DNA of 25,000 bases from Cristatella mucedo (taxonomy: Eukaryota; Bryozoa; Phylactolaemata; Cristatellidae), in the NCBI GenBank assembly GCA_009760855.2, contig WPIO01000010.1, positions 6,717,501 through 6,742,500 on the forward strand, in the 5' to 3' direction. The number at the start of each line of letters is the position of its first letter. The first letter of the stretch is position 1. The position numbers and the translations under genes were made by a program. Below, piece by piece: positions 8,844 to 19,799 of the stretch. Below the pieces are notes generated by a model. It saw only the letters and a program-made list of their open reading frames with translations, had not been told where the DNA came from and made no database searches.

Positions 8844-9121
8844 TTACCTCGAAAATTATGGTTAACCATGAAAGAAATGATGACTTTTAAAAGATATAGT
8901 GTCATTTTGAAATTTCGCATACTCTGCATCCAGGTTTTGATAACTGAATACCAGAATACTGGGTGCATCAGAATGATCATTTCTTGGTGGAAGAACGAGC
9001 TTGCTGCAAAATAACTTTCACCAAATGTTTACGACTGCTTCGTTTAACTGGCAGAATGCATTTCTGGTAAAGCTTTGTCTAATCTCTTCCTGTAGCCACA
9101 CTAAGTGTCTCACTCTATATT
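8844..9121. mobile_element. Insertion of about 278 bp in copy B flanked by TATATT
   Basis: Copy A has a single TATATT (535-540) where copy B has TATATT (8838-8843), about 272 bp of unrelated sequence, and TATATT again (9116-9121). This is what a 6-bp target-site duplication looks like. The ends show no obvious terminal inverted repeats or poly-A tail. A precise deletion between repeats in copy A is the alternative. Confidence 0.5.
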
Positions 9122-9570
9122 ACAGCTTTATTGAAGCTTTAAGGGTTTGAAGCTTGAAAATAAATAACAGTAGCATGTGGGATCATTTTTGCAGGCATAG
9201 CTGCATATCTTGCACCAACTATACGCCCGTTATCGCATTTGCCGGAAGAGCTGCGAGTAGTGAGTTAAATATGTCAACACGGGATGTCACAAGGACATAG
9301 AAAACTTGAACATCGTATCCCCATTGTAGGCCCAAATATCTGCTATGTTAGTTAGCTAAACATGCAGTCTTTACTGTGGACCTGAGTTTTATCGAGCTAA
9401 ATGTAACCTTCGGAAGATGACATCCAGATATAACGAAGTGATGACACCGGAGGTATGCTGGCCGAGTACATTCTAAACTTAGGCTTTACAATTTCTGCGT
9501 CCCGCTATTTGTACCTGTAACTCGAAAGTTGGTCATTTAAGCTAAGAGGTTTTTTGCGGTATGGTTGCAG

Positions 9571-10054
<484 letters not shown>

Positions 10055-10279
10055 GAGGTTCATCATGGTTGGGGTTCTCGGCAGCTGGTGGCCAAACAAT
10101 GAAGCTAGCCCAGCGGACCACGGCATTGCATGCGCGGTGCGAACGGCCTTACAGCTGCTGTGCGTCTTTGACGCCATTACCGGCTCGGTAAAATTTAATG
10201 TTCGATGAAAAATGAATATACAGTATTTCAATGTCTACATAAGTTATAAAAATCAGACAGATCCGGGACTATTCTTACA

Positions 10280-10480
10280 GACGGGCTCGGTTCTTGGCTC
10301 AGGGGTAGGTAGGGTGCTGTGATCTTCACGACCCGTGACCCAGGTCGCGAGTTCGAGTCCTGCCAGCCGTGATGGCCGTTCCTTTATTTCCAAGTGCAAG
10401 TGGTGGCGACGGCCGTTTTTTCTCTTTTGCTAGTGTAATAATGGGGCTGAAAAATCAGCTATACTCAACCTTTGATAATA
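10280..10480 (+). mobile_element. tRNA-derived SINE, family 1 (copy B)
   Basis: Partner of the SINE at 1342. The A-box region is clearer here (GGCTCAGGGGTAGGTAGGG near 10296), the B box GAGTTCGAGTCC is at 10349-10360, and the body starts TTTATTTCCAAGTGCA. Both copies share insertion position and flanks, so the insertion pre-dates the duplication. Confidence 0.72.
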
Positions 10481-11101
10481 GCATTTTAGTGCACAATACC
10501 CGAAATAGCAAGAGGGCTGTTAATAGAATAACCCGTCACTGCGACTGCTAATTACAATGCATTGCAAATTGAAGAAAAATTCGTCAAAGTACAATTTCTA
10601 TAAATAATCATTATGTCTCATACTTTCCGAGACATGCAAAATGAGCCTTCGCTCTTTCAAAGCTCTGCGTTACGTTCTCACTTATATTCCGACAAGAGTT
10701 TGTCGTTAATTTTTATCACTGAGTAAGAATTAGAGACTGAGAAGGACAATTTATATCTACATTTGAATACATCTTTGCCAATTCTAATGTAGTCCCCTGA
10801 AAAATTCACCAGTACACTAAGGACATTTCAGGCGTGCTTATTTTTAAACTGGGTTAATGTAAAATAGGGTGTAGAAATGTATGATTGTTGTATTGCTCTT
10901 ATCCGACATGCCCACGTATAGTTTCTATGTGAACTGCCAGTCAAACCAATTGAAACTGTTAAGGACCAGGAGCGTAATTTTTTACCTGATGCCAGGCGCA
11001 CTGCGATAGAATTGGTATATAACGGAGAGACCGTTGTGACCTTATTGCACGTAACTTCATCGAAGGTGCTACGACGGGCATACTGGCATTTTCCGTTGCA
11101 G

Positions 11102-11542
11102 CCCGTTGTCGTGGTCAGCCAGCCGGTCACAGTCTCCACTCCACCCAGCTACGCTTACTGGTCCATTTTCAACGCTCTCTGCTGCTTCGTGCCTCTCGGG
11201 CTCGCGGCTTTAATTTACTCCAGTAAAGTAACAGGGGCGAAGACAGAGGCCGAGGCAAGAGAGTACTCGCGAATTGCCAGAAATCTCAACATCTCGGCCA
11301 CGGTGCTGGGTCCGGTGCTGGCCGCTATCATCACTGCAGCAGTTGTGGGCACGGCTGCGGCAAGAGCTTATTCTTCTGGTTATTACAATAACGCAGATTC
11401 CGGCTACTATGCCTATTCTGGATATTCTGGCTACTACGGCTATTCTGGATATTCTGGATTCTGGATATTCTGGATATTCTGGATATTCTGGATATTCTGG
11501 ATATTCTGGCTACTACGGCTAGTTTGTCTAGGGCTGCTGTGA
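11102..11542 (+). CDS. Dispanin gene, copy B, last coding exon with frameshifted tail
   Basis: Phase-0 exon after TTTTCCGTTGCAG, joined to 6350-6574. It encodes full-length residues 76-221: PPSY (89-92), a CD225 first membrane segment (about 96-117) with Cys102-Cys103, a loop with the dispanin-typical Glu-Ala pattern (KTEAEAREYS), and a second hydrophobic segment (about 140-162). A Gly/Tyr tail follows. One 9-bp unit (11459-11465) has lost two bases, so translation shifts from Tyr-Ser-Gly to Phe-Trp-Ile repeats and passes the original stop (11520-11522) to end at TAG 11540-11542. The new tail is strongly hydrophobic. The domain is intact and close to copy A, so the gene may work with an altered C-terminus; a sequencing error in the repeat is possible. 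Confidence 0.82.
   Translation, partial: PVVVVSQPVTVSTPPSYAYWSIFNALCCFVPLGLAALIYSSKVTGAKTEAEAREYSRIARNLNISATVLGPVLAAIITAAVVGTAAARAYSSGYYNNADSGYYAYSGYSGYYGYSGYSGFWIFWIFWIFWIFWIFWLLRLVCLGLL
11414..11519 (+). repeat. 9-bp coding minisatellite (TATTCTGGA), copy B, with one 7-bp unit
   Basis: Eight units from 11441: two full, one 7-mer (TTCTGGA at 11459-11465), then four TATTCTGGA and one TATTCTGGC. Copy A has seven full units plus a 27-bp extension before its stop. The net difference is 20 bp, which is not a multiple of three. Confidence 0.9.
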
Positions 11543-11803
11543 GCAATTGAAAGCGACGCTCAACAGAGCCAGCTATTGTCGTGGGGTGTTCCCACAGCAG
11601 TGTCATATTCAGTTTTGCGTAAGCGATCAGCTCAGTGCTCGGGGCCACGAGTACAGCGAGTCCAACGATTGACTCGTGCATCTCTTCAATTACCCACAAG
11701 CATTCATCCTCAGTGCAAATGTATTGCGGTCGTATAAATATTTCAGTCGTCGCTGGCTTTTGCTAAAGTATTCACGGAAGGCATACCTGAAATTTCAAAC
11801 AAG

Positions 11804-11809
11804 AATAAA
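11804..11809 (+). terminator. Candidate polyadenylation signal AATAAA, copy B
   Basis: Equivalent to the hexamer at 2841 and 262 bp after the frameshifted stop. Conserved in position between the copies. Confidence 0.45.
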
Positions 11810-11953
11810 TCTAGAATCAAGCAGATACAAATGGAAAGATGCATCACCAGATGCTAGCTCGAGGATCCTTTTTAATTGCGGTCTGAGACGGCCACGTAAT
11901 GTCGGAATTGTGCAATCCGACGCACAGTCAAATTGGTAAGAGAGATTGTTCAC

Positions 11954-12263
11954 CTGAATGAAAAGAATGTATGAAAGCATGCGAGACCTAGTTTAATGAT
12001 AAGTTAATTCCCTCGCTAATGCACATGAATCTCAGCCCGAAACGAAAAACATTCGAACACTTTTAGGAGGCTACATCATATGATGATTATAGGATGAACA
12101 CCAGATATGCAATAGCAAGCAAGACACCCGACGCACCACAATGGAATCGATAAGATTAATTTTTATATAGCTCGTGAAAAGGTAAGACAGGCAATCAGTG
12201 GTCATACCGGCGAGCTACGCGACCAAGGCGGTAATGGAGCTACGTGCTCAAAATAAAGTCGAC
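11954..12263. other. Near-identical non-coding block, copy B
   Basis: Partner of 2991-3300, with only a few differences. Its neighbours on both sides are clearly more diverged. Confidence 0.75.
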
Positions 12264-13504
12264 TATGACATCGGGACATAGCAAGAAACCGCTTTTTGCT
12301 GGGCTCAAATATTTTTTACTTTGCTTCCAAAAATGGTTCTACATTTTTGCGCCTACCCTTTTCGATTTAATTTGACGCTAGGTCAAGCTTATTGAAAATA
12401 AGTCACGTTGTGACCTTACCTAGGGATTTAAATGACCTCATGCCACAAAAGATAGCAGACTAGTCAAAGACACCGCAGTACGTTAGATAGTTTGCTGAAA
12501 AACGAATGCGCACTTTCATTGAGGGCTGAATATTACATTAGACGTTTGTAGTTCCTGCCTCTTTGGTGAACTCGACCTCCACCTGACTCTCACAGCTTTT
12601 CATTTGCGATCATGTCTGAAGAAATGCTAGCAAAATTAGAGTCTACTATGTTTGACTAGAGTCTGCAGTCTGCTGTCTGCTTAAAGACTCAAAGTCGTTC
12701 TTAGACTAATCCACAACTCAATATTCGCAACTGAGATTTCAAGCTATCTCCTTTCTCACTTTGAACGATCTGCAGCTCTCTTCTGGGTTCAAAAACGCTA
12801 CTCAGTGTGAAATTACGTGAAACTATGGTGAGGCACAGCCTGAAGAAAGTGGAATAGCGTTTACATGGATAGTGCGAGGAGAACAGGTCGCTCACGTGTC
12901 AGTGCATCCCATTAAACGATTAGTGAAAAATCTAACAGATTGAATGTGACTGAGTCTTGTATTATTTGTAACTTTATTGTAACTAAAAAGTTCTCCGATA
13001 TTTTTAACCTCTTAAAGCTCATCCACATTGCGTATTCAAAGGAACTGAAGAAATAAACTGACTTTATTGGCATAATTTCCATGTAGGAGCGAACTATCAC
13101 TTTTAATACCATTAAGTAAGGACTAAACTAATAGGGGAGTGATAATTACTTTGTGCGTAGGTAAATTCTTTGCTTTAATATTGATGATAATGCGTTTTTA
13201 ATAGCACCCTCAAATGATGTCGTAAAGCTCAATCTCTTTCTGGGCGCTTAACGTTTGCTGCAAAGAACACTAGATCGAACGTTTAGTGATAGCTTGCTCA
13301 ATTACAACTGGCATGACATGGTTAGAGGTGACGTGTACAGTGTCATCATGCAAATACGATTAGTGGCAGAATGCACCGTTTGGGCACGAATGAATACACA
13401 AAGGGGAATCAAATGGACCTCTAAAAATGTTGTGATTGATAGTTTGGCTCTAAAACCAGACGGGAGCTTGCTAGCAAGGTTTTAAGTTTCAATATATGAG
13501 TTCA
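12264..13504. other. Duplicated intergenic DNA, no gene recognised (copy B)
   Basis: Colinear with 3301-4529. Small indels and substitutions are frequent. No conserved reading frame is shared between the two copies. Confidence 0.6.
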
Positions 13505-14355
13505 ACTGGTCAGCCGAGATTCATTCCATTAGCTTTAGTAGGAATGCTACAAAGGAGAGGGGCCGAAGTTGCTCAAGTTCTCTTGGTCTAGTGTGGCTTT
13601 CTTGAGTAATGGCCTGGCTACAGCCTTTTTGAAAAGGTGCTGTGACATGACCTGAGGCTAAGGACATATTTTGAATGTTAGTGATGCATGGCAGCAACAG
13701 ATCAATATAGCTTAAAAGCAGAATATTGGGAATAGGTTCTAGAGGACTAGTTGTATTCTTTGATAGGGTTATGCACTTCAGGACGTGGTCACTAGTGGCG
13801 CCCATGAATGCAGACATCGAGGTGCTATATACAATTGACGGACACAACTCCATGGGGGATGCTGCCACCCTAGGAATGGGCTTCCTGATATTGTTTATCT
13901 TGTTGACAGATACGCTAGAGAAGCCATCAGCTAGATTATCACAAGGATCATTAGGTAAGGAGCTGATCTTGGAGCGGTTAAATAGATGATTTATCTATCA
14001 TATGCATCAGCATTTATGGACTTTGCATCTGTGATTCAAATATGTTTGCCTAGAAGCCAGGCTTTGCCTAAGATCGATCAATTGATAAATATTGGTATAA
14101 TCAATTGGTATAATAATTGGTATAAGCTATAATATTTCTCGTATGCCTGTCAAAAAATACGGACAGTCCTGATCTTTTGTAAGCTTTTTCAAACTTTTGC
14201 TCTGTAGACCTAGTTAGTCAAATGTCTAAGGTGAAACATAGGGCGTATGGGCGAGGGCTCACAGTGCACTTAGTCAGAGGTGCAAGCACGCCGAGCATGA
14301 CAGCCTGTGTCGTTTTGTAACAATTCACTAATGATTACAAGTCAGAAGGGGATTG
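13505..14355 (-). mobile_element. CR1/Rex-like LINE relic, copy B
   Basis: Minus-strand partner of 4530-5238, more decayed, with frameshifts and stops. It extends further upstream in the element than copy A. From about 14350 down to 14245 the frame reads a LINE-typical stretch with LAPLTKCTVSPRPYAL just before the basic block that starts copy A. So the duplication edge cut through the element. An internal expansion of a short repeat is present at 14092-14131. Confidence 0.82.
14092..14131. repeat. Small tandem expansion (AATTGGTATAAT units)
   Basis: Three to four near-copies of ATTGGTATAAT occur where copy A (about 5107-5122) has a single GATTGGTACAA. It is a local tandem gain inside the LINE relic after duplication. 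Confidence 0.7.
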
Positions 14356-15337
14356 AGCAGCAGATACGAAGCAGATATTTTTGCACGAACAGCTTCAGAA
14401 ATTTAAATTTTCTTGAGGTTTCACGATTTCCGTGTGATTTTAGATGAGGAGGGGGCACAGAAACTAGGCCGAATGAGATCTGCATGTGACCAAATAGCCA
14501 GAATTCGCTAATAATTGTGGCTGTGGTAGGTTGGACGTTTTGGAAAAGATTTGGTAGGCTGGTTTATCATAGGAGTTAATTTGCTAGTCAGAGGCATTCC
14601 GTTAGACGATATGAAGAACTTTAGGAAATGAGAAAATGTATTGTGGTGCAGCTTCTGGTTTGCTATTCTCTCGCTTAAGTGTCTCCTGAAAATGCAATCC
14701 GTTCATTAACAATTCAATGTCAACTGTACATAGCACATCTTTTTTTATGTAAATTTGAAAGGTAGTAACAAACTACCTTATTATTTTACTGATTCATATA
14801 TCTGTCATGAACATGCCATTAAGAATTGCACTTTTTACATTCAGTGCTTTTTTTAGTGTTCCCCTGTTTAATGGTTCAAGGTTGAATTCCTACTACTTAT
14901 TATAAGCAAAGTGTGCCCGATGAGCAAAACCTACATTCAAATAAATCTACTCCCGCACGTTACCTATATCTACTGGGAGGTGCTAAAAATATGTAACCAT
15001 ATGCACATTCCTGCATTTATTGATCTTTAAATATTATAATCTGAATTCGCATAGCGTCATAAGATAACTTGAACTTTCTATGCCCTTTATATAATCTGAA
15101 AAATAATATCAGCTTACTAGAGATAAGAATAGCATTATCTAAGCAAGCCTGAGCACATAAAGGCCAATTCGAACGAAAATAGCAAATACTGTGGTATAAG
15201 ATTTTTTTTTAGCCAACTTTGCAAAAGAAATTTGCCACGACATTTCACCAGGTGGAGTAAAACCTAGTACAGGGCTTTTGTGAATACCAAATCATGACCC
15301 GGTATCAAAATTTTTCGGAGTTGGTGTCAAGGCTAAA
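14356..15337. other. Unique AT-rich DNA, nothing recognised
   Basis: No shared sequence with the other copy, no long reading frame and no Pol III boxes. Scattered short poly-T runs only. Confidence 0.5.
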
Positions 15338-15474
<137 letters not shown>

Positions 15475-15640
15475 ATCGGATTTAACAGCCTCATCAGTAT
15501 AGCAGTAGAAGAGCCTAAACGGCTATTACCACTGCCTGCAGTTGGAAATAAAAGAATAGAACCCACTCTAGGATTCGAACCCAACAGACCAGTTTCAGAT
15601 GAGCTGGACTACTGCCAGCTTGAGTAGCAGTAGCCTATAA
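15475..15640 (-). mobile_element. tRNA-derived SINE with family 1 body, minus strand
   Basis: On the minus strand a B box GGGTTCGAATCC (complement of 15569-15582) follows a tRNA-like head. The body then begins TTTATTTCCAACTGCA and continues with CTCTTCTACTGC and GATGAGGCTG, the diverged equivalent of the body at 1449-1535. The element ends in the adjacent AC/GT microsatellite. The head differs from that of the copies at 1342 and 10280, suggesting a subfamily. Confidence 0.6.
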
Positions 15641-16222
15641 GTATTTCAGACAGATTGAGCAAAAGACTGGTGCGGCTCACAACGGACGTACCAGATAAAG
15701 AGTCATTGCATTACCCAGTCATCAGAACCTATATCTGTCTTTAGGCAAAGCATGGAAAAGTGAGCAGTAATCCTAGGTGTGACTGTTTTCCTTAGCTACA
15801 ACTGAGGCCGAGTATACCTTTTCCTAGCGGACAGGTATAGTTTAGTCAGCATATAGACACAACCCGCTTTTCTATTTCTTTTTCAAGTTTTGCTCGGTAG
15901 ATACAGAACCTGTGTCAATTAGACATTGCCTTTAAGTGATCTGAGCGCCAAAAGCTATTCTCGGATGTAAAACAGTGATCAAAGTGAATAATTAGGAGGC
16001 AGAACGTTTTTCGTAAGACAGGAAATCCCAATCGGTGCACATATGGGCAGTGAAAGCGGATGATTACTATATGTTTGAATTGACACATATTGGTGAGAAA
16101 CGCAAACGGCGTCAGAGTTTTTGCTTCAGTGTGTTTTATAATAAGCTTTGTAGTGCTACCTATGACATAGAAGAGCGCCTAAAATCCTACAGAAATATCG
16201 TATTCTTTTATTTTAAATATAA
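15641..16222. other. Unique DNA, nothing recognised
   Basis: A 66-codon open frame (16035-16235) runs into the adjacent SINE and has no recognisable domain, so I do not call it a gene. Confidence 0.45.
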
Positions 16223-16223
16223 T

Positions 16224-16352
16224 TCATTTATATAGCGCCCTAGGAGAACTTAATCACTATTCAGGCGCTTCACATATGCCTCGGGCTCGAGCCCACGACC
16301 TCAGTCAGACCTTGGTCAGGGCGAGCACCTTAACCGCTAGACCAAACCAGCA
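16224..16352 (-). mobile_element. tRNA-derived SINE, family 2, minus strand
   Basis: The reverse strand reads a tRNA-like head with an A box (GGTCTAGCGGTTAAGGTGCT), then a B-box-like GGGCTCGAGCCC, then GGCATATGTGAAGCGCCTGA and a tail with GGGCGCTATATAAAT. The same order occurs at 18031 and 18627 on the plus strand. Confidence 0.75.
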
Positions 16353-16723
16353 TGCAAGAAGGACCGCACTTGCTTAAAAGCAGTAAAACCTTGTCGGTAT
16401 TTATACAAAAAAGGGGGAGACGTGAGCTATTTTCGCGCAAAATTTATTTTTCGAGAAAAGAATTGCCACTTATTAATTACTCATATTGCAATCCACGAAC
16501 AATTTGCGGCATGTGAAACAAGTAGTCTTTCATTAGCACTGCAGTACGGTAACAACTTGAAACTAAAGGCTTTTCTATAATACTAAAGTAATGTAATAGT
16601 ATTATTAATAATCACAAAAATAATAACAATACGCCATTTTAAAGAGTCCTGAAATAACTAGATCTCTATCCAAACGCTTAGTACTTTTTTTAATCAAAAT
16701 CAATACAAATTTTAGCTCAGTAA

Positions 16724-17304
16724 CGTTCTTTTAATGGTAATGTAGATATTCAGTACTTCATAGACGCGTCTGATGAGGATGTGATCTTAGGTCAGTTTTT
16801 TCAGTTAGTAGCACCAAAGGGATGCAGTTCCCACAACATGAGCAGACCCAAAACACAGACTTGGTGTTCGGACGTGCACAGGTACTGTGGTGATTTCATC
16901 CGACTTGCTGAGGAACTCATAAAAAAAAGCCAAAAGCATGGTCACTAACAGATTCAAAATTAGTCGGCTAATGAACGGCAAGACGACTAAAAGCCTAGGA
17001 GCTGGTGACTCGTGACCACATTGGTCGGGCAAGGAGAACAGATAGACAGACTGATGATGGAAGTGAATATTGCGACCTCTTGGTCCATCAGAGGATTTGA
17101 AAGTCTATTCTAGCTCTGAATGGGGAGCCAGAGAAAAGGATATAACAGTTGTGTAATGTGGCAGGTATGCCATTGACCGTGTTGAACAAGACACAAGCTG
17201 CAGGCTTTGCTGTTTCATACCACCTGCAGACGACTAAGGGCAAAAAGTCTGTGATTAAGGGAGTTGCAGTGGCCTTGATGCGTCGGCACAACCCTTTGAA
17301 CTAG
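16724..17304 (+). pseudogene. Possible decayed coding region, family unknown
   Basis: A 74-codon open stretch (16724-16948) has protein-like composition, including Cys/His residues and a helical DFIRLAEELIKKSQKHGH end, but no ATG near its start. After stops and frame changes, a second stretch opens at 17146 and ends at 17304, with a basic KGKKSVIKGVAVALMRRH segment. Such alternating frames are typical of a decayed transposon or gene. I cannot assign a family, and chance is a real alternative. The rest of 16353-17600 shows nothing else. Confidence 0.25.
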
Positions 17305-17599
17305 CTTGGCTGTCGTGATGTTCTCTCAAAAAGCACAGTTTGACCATTATTGTCAGCTGAAAGCAAGCCCACTTAAGGATTGGAAAGAATTTTCTGATTG
17401 ACGGACAAGACATTGTGAGCAGTCTACTCTCTTGCGGAAAAACGTTGCTGAAGTAAAGCTGTTAGAACCCAGTGTGAGGTATAACAGTTTGAGGCTGGCA
17501 AAAAGACTGGGAAAGCTAATAGTTTGGTTCTCCGGAGTAAAGGGTTGAAGTAAAATTCAAAAATTATACTTGCAAGAGCAATCATTTCATCATTTTGCA

Positions 17600-18030
17600 T
17601 TATTCTAACAATAAAATTGACTGAAATGAATTTTGATCAGCATCATGGCACAAGTCGACAGTGTCGGGCCTCGTGATACATACTGTTCTAAATTATTGCT
17701 GCTGAACCGCTGCGGAACTAATTGAGGAGTAAAGCACAGACATTTCACCTTGGCTATGTATCACTTTTCATTTTTGCAGCCATAACTGAGCACGCGAGTA
17801 CAGATGAATGTCGAATCGCTGCCCATAGCTGTACGTTGCTATGTAAGTGAGTCCGTCCAGACATCAGTAAACACAAATCACCAACGTAACGCTTACAGTG
17901 TACTCGTAGCGATATTGATTTTGTTTGCGCTAAAAAATGAAGGGCCGGTTACCAAGAAATCAGTTACAGATATATCATGGCAAGGTTTTTAAGACTAGCA
18001 TCCTACGACTAGTATATATACAGCAACAGT
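17600..18030. other. Unique DNA, nothing recognised
   Basis: A 62-codon plus-strand frame (17804-17992) has no recognisable features. Confidence 0.45.
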
Positions 18031-18172
18031 TGATTTGATCTAGTGGTTAGGGTGCTCGCCTCAACCAAGGTCCGGCTGAGGTCTTGGGCTCGAGCCCCAA
18101 GGCATATGTGAAGCATCTGACTACACATTAGGTTCTATTACGGTGTTATACAAATGATAATTATTTTTATAT
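18031..18172 (+). mobile_element. tRNA-derived SINE, family 2, plus strand
   Basis: Head with GATCTAGTGGTTAGGGTGCT (A box), B box GGGCTCGAGCCCC at about 18087, then GGCATATGTGAAGC and a degenerate tail that turns into AATTATTTTTAT. It shares its order of parts with 16224-16352 and 18627-18765. Confidence 0.75.
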
Positions 18173-18626
18173 CAGTTGGGCCTGGTTTCACCCCTGGCAC
18201 TCCATGCAGCGTTAGTTGAGCCAGGTATCTAATTCGTCTTGATTCTCACCCCTTTGGTGAGGCTTAGCTATCAAAGTTGGATGGTTTGATGTCATGCTGT
18301 GATTGTGGGTTGAGGTGGAGGAAGCAATTTAGCTTGAGTTAAATTCAAAATGACATTGCCAAGAGAAGTAGAGCGAATGGCTCGAGACACAAATCAAGCC
18401 AACCGTCAAACAGTTACACTACCCGATTAGCCAATACTATAGTGAATTACTTGTGCTTATTTTTACCTGATTTAACGCAGCGTTGCTGAAGTCACCCAGA
18501 CATATAGGCATGATTCATCTGTTTCAATTTACAAAACCCAATTATGTGCTTAAAGTTTGCCCATCCATATGCTCAAGCCCTTGCGGAATAAAATGTATTG
18601 TAACATGTTCAACTTTGGCTGGATCA
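18173..18626. other. Unique DNA between two SINEs, nothing recognised
   Basis: No frame, repeat or RNA signature that I can support. Confidence 0.45.
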
Positions 18627-18765
18627 GCTGGTTTGGTCTAGCGGTTAAGGTGACCAAGGTCTGGCTGAGGTCGTGGTCTCGAGTCCGAGGCATGTGTAAA
18701 GCGCCTGAATATAGATTAATTTTACTTGGGGCGCCATAAAAACGAATTAGTTATAGCTACTGTTA
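18627..18765 (+). mobile_element. tRNA-derived SINE, family 2, plus strand, internal deletion
   Basis: Head GGTTTGGTCTAGCGGTTAAG, B-box region GTCTCGAGTCC, then GGCATGTGTAAAGCGCCTGA and GGGGCGCCATAAAA. It lacks about ten bases (GCTCGCCC-like) between the A box and ACCAAGG that the other two copies have. Confidence 0.72.
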
Positions 18766-19756
18766 ATTATAATTACATTTAGGTACTTATTTTTATACAG
18801 TGATAGTATTCGTTTATCCATACCTCTCCTTGAGAAAACCGAATATGTTCCAACCCATTTTCCATATTTTAGAAAAAAATCCCCGAAGTCATTTGGCGAG
18901 TTACAACAACTATATTGTAAGCAGCCTTAGTAGCATTAAATAAAATTACCATGGACGAAGCAAATGGTTGCTATGCGGAACAGGAAGTTTTTACTTTCAT
19001 TTTTATTATCATCAAGTCAGCGGATCTAGTGAAGTCAGCCGATAGTGATTTCAAGGCTTTGCGAGGATACATCTCTAAAATATTGGAATTTGGGTAGAGA
19101 AAAATTTAAATAAATTTATTAGGAAACTTTTAGTGCCACGATTCCTAGACTTATTGGAAAATATCTGGAATACGTAGGCTGAAACAATAGAATTAGCGGA
19201 CCAGACAACTACTGACAAAACCTTAAGGCCGGTATGCTTTATTCAGGGGAAACCAGTGCTTATTGGTTGGAAGAGGTTGTTTATGAAAATTAAACGTTTA
19301 CGAATGAAAAGCTTAGCTATTTAGAGATTTCTATGTCAATTTAATCATTTATAACCGTCAAAAGTCCTGCGAGTAGTCGGAGTATTAACTGACTTCATGC
19401 CGTCATGGAGGTGTGGAAAGACGTCGCTCTGGTATCCTTGTCTAAGCTGGCTTACATTTTTGCAATGGTACGTAGTTGAAAGTAGGAAGACTTGAGCTTC
19501 GAGCTAAATTGCTCTTCTATAGAAGCTTACCATGCAAACAAGATACGAGGTTCTCATGAAGACGCTATTTCAGATATTTTGGAACAGCCGTCTTAAATGT
19601 TTATGTTTTCAAACTTCTGTGTGACCCTAGGTTTTCCAATAACATAATAGATCAGTTCGTTTTACATTCGTTCGATTTGAGAAAGTTTGCAATCCTCCAA
19701 CTGAGAGTTTCAGCAAAATTTTCTGCAAGCGACTTACGAAATGTTTACGTGCTTAA

Positions 19757-19758
<2 letters not shown>
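18766..19758. other. Unique AT-rich DNA, nothing recognised
   Basis: Read on both strands without finding a supported exon, RNA gene or repeat. Confidence 0.45.

Positions 19759-19796
<38 letters not shown>
19759..19796. repeat. (AT)n microsatellite
   Basis: About 18 AT units. AT-rich, partly repeat-like sequence (CTATATATAAATTTAAA) follows at 19821. Confidence 0.95.
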
Positions 19797-19799
<3 letters not shown>

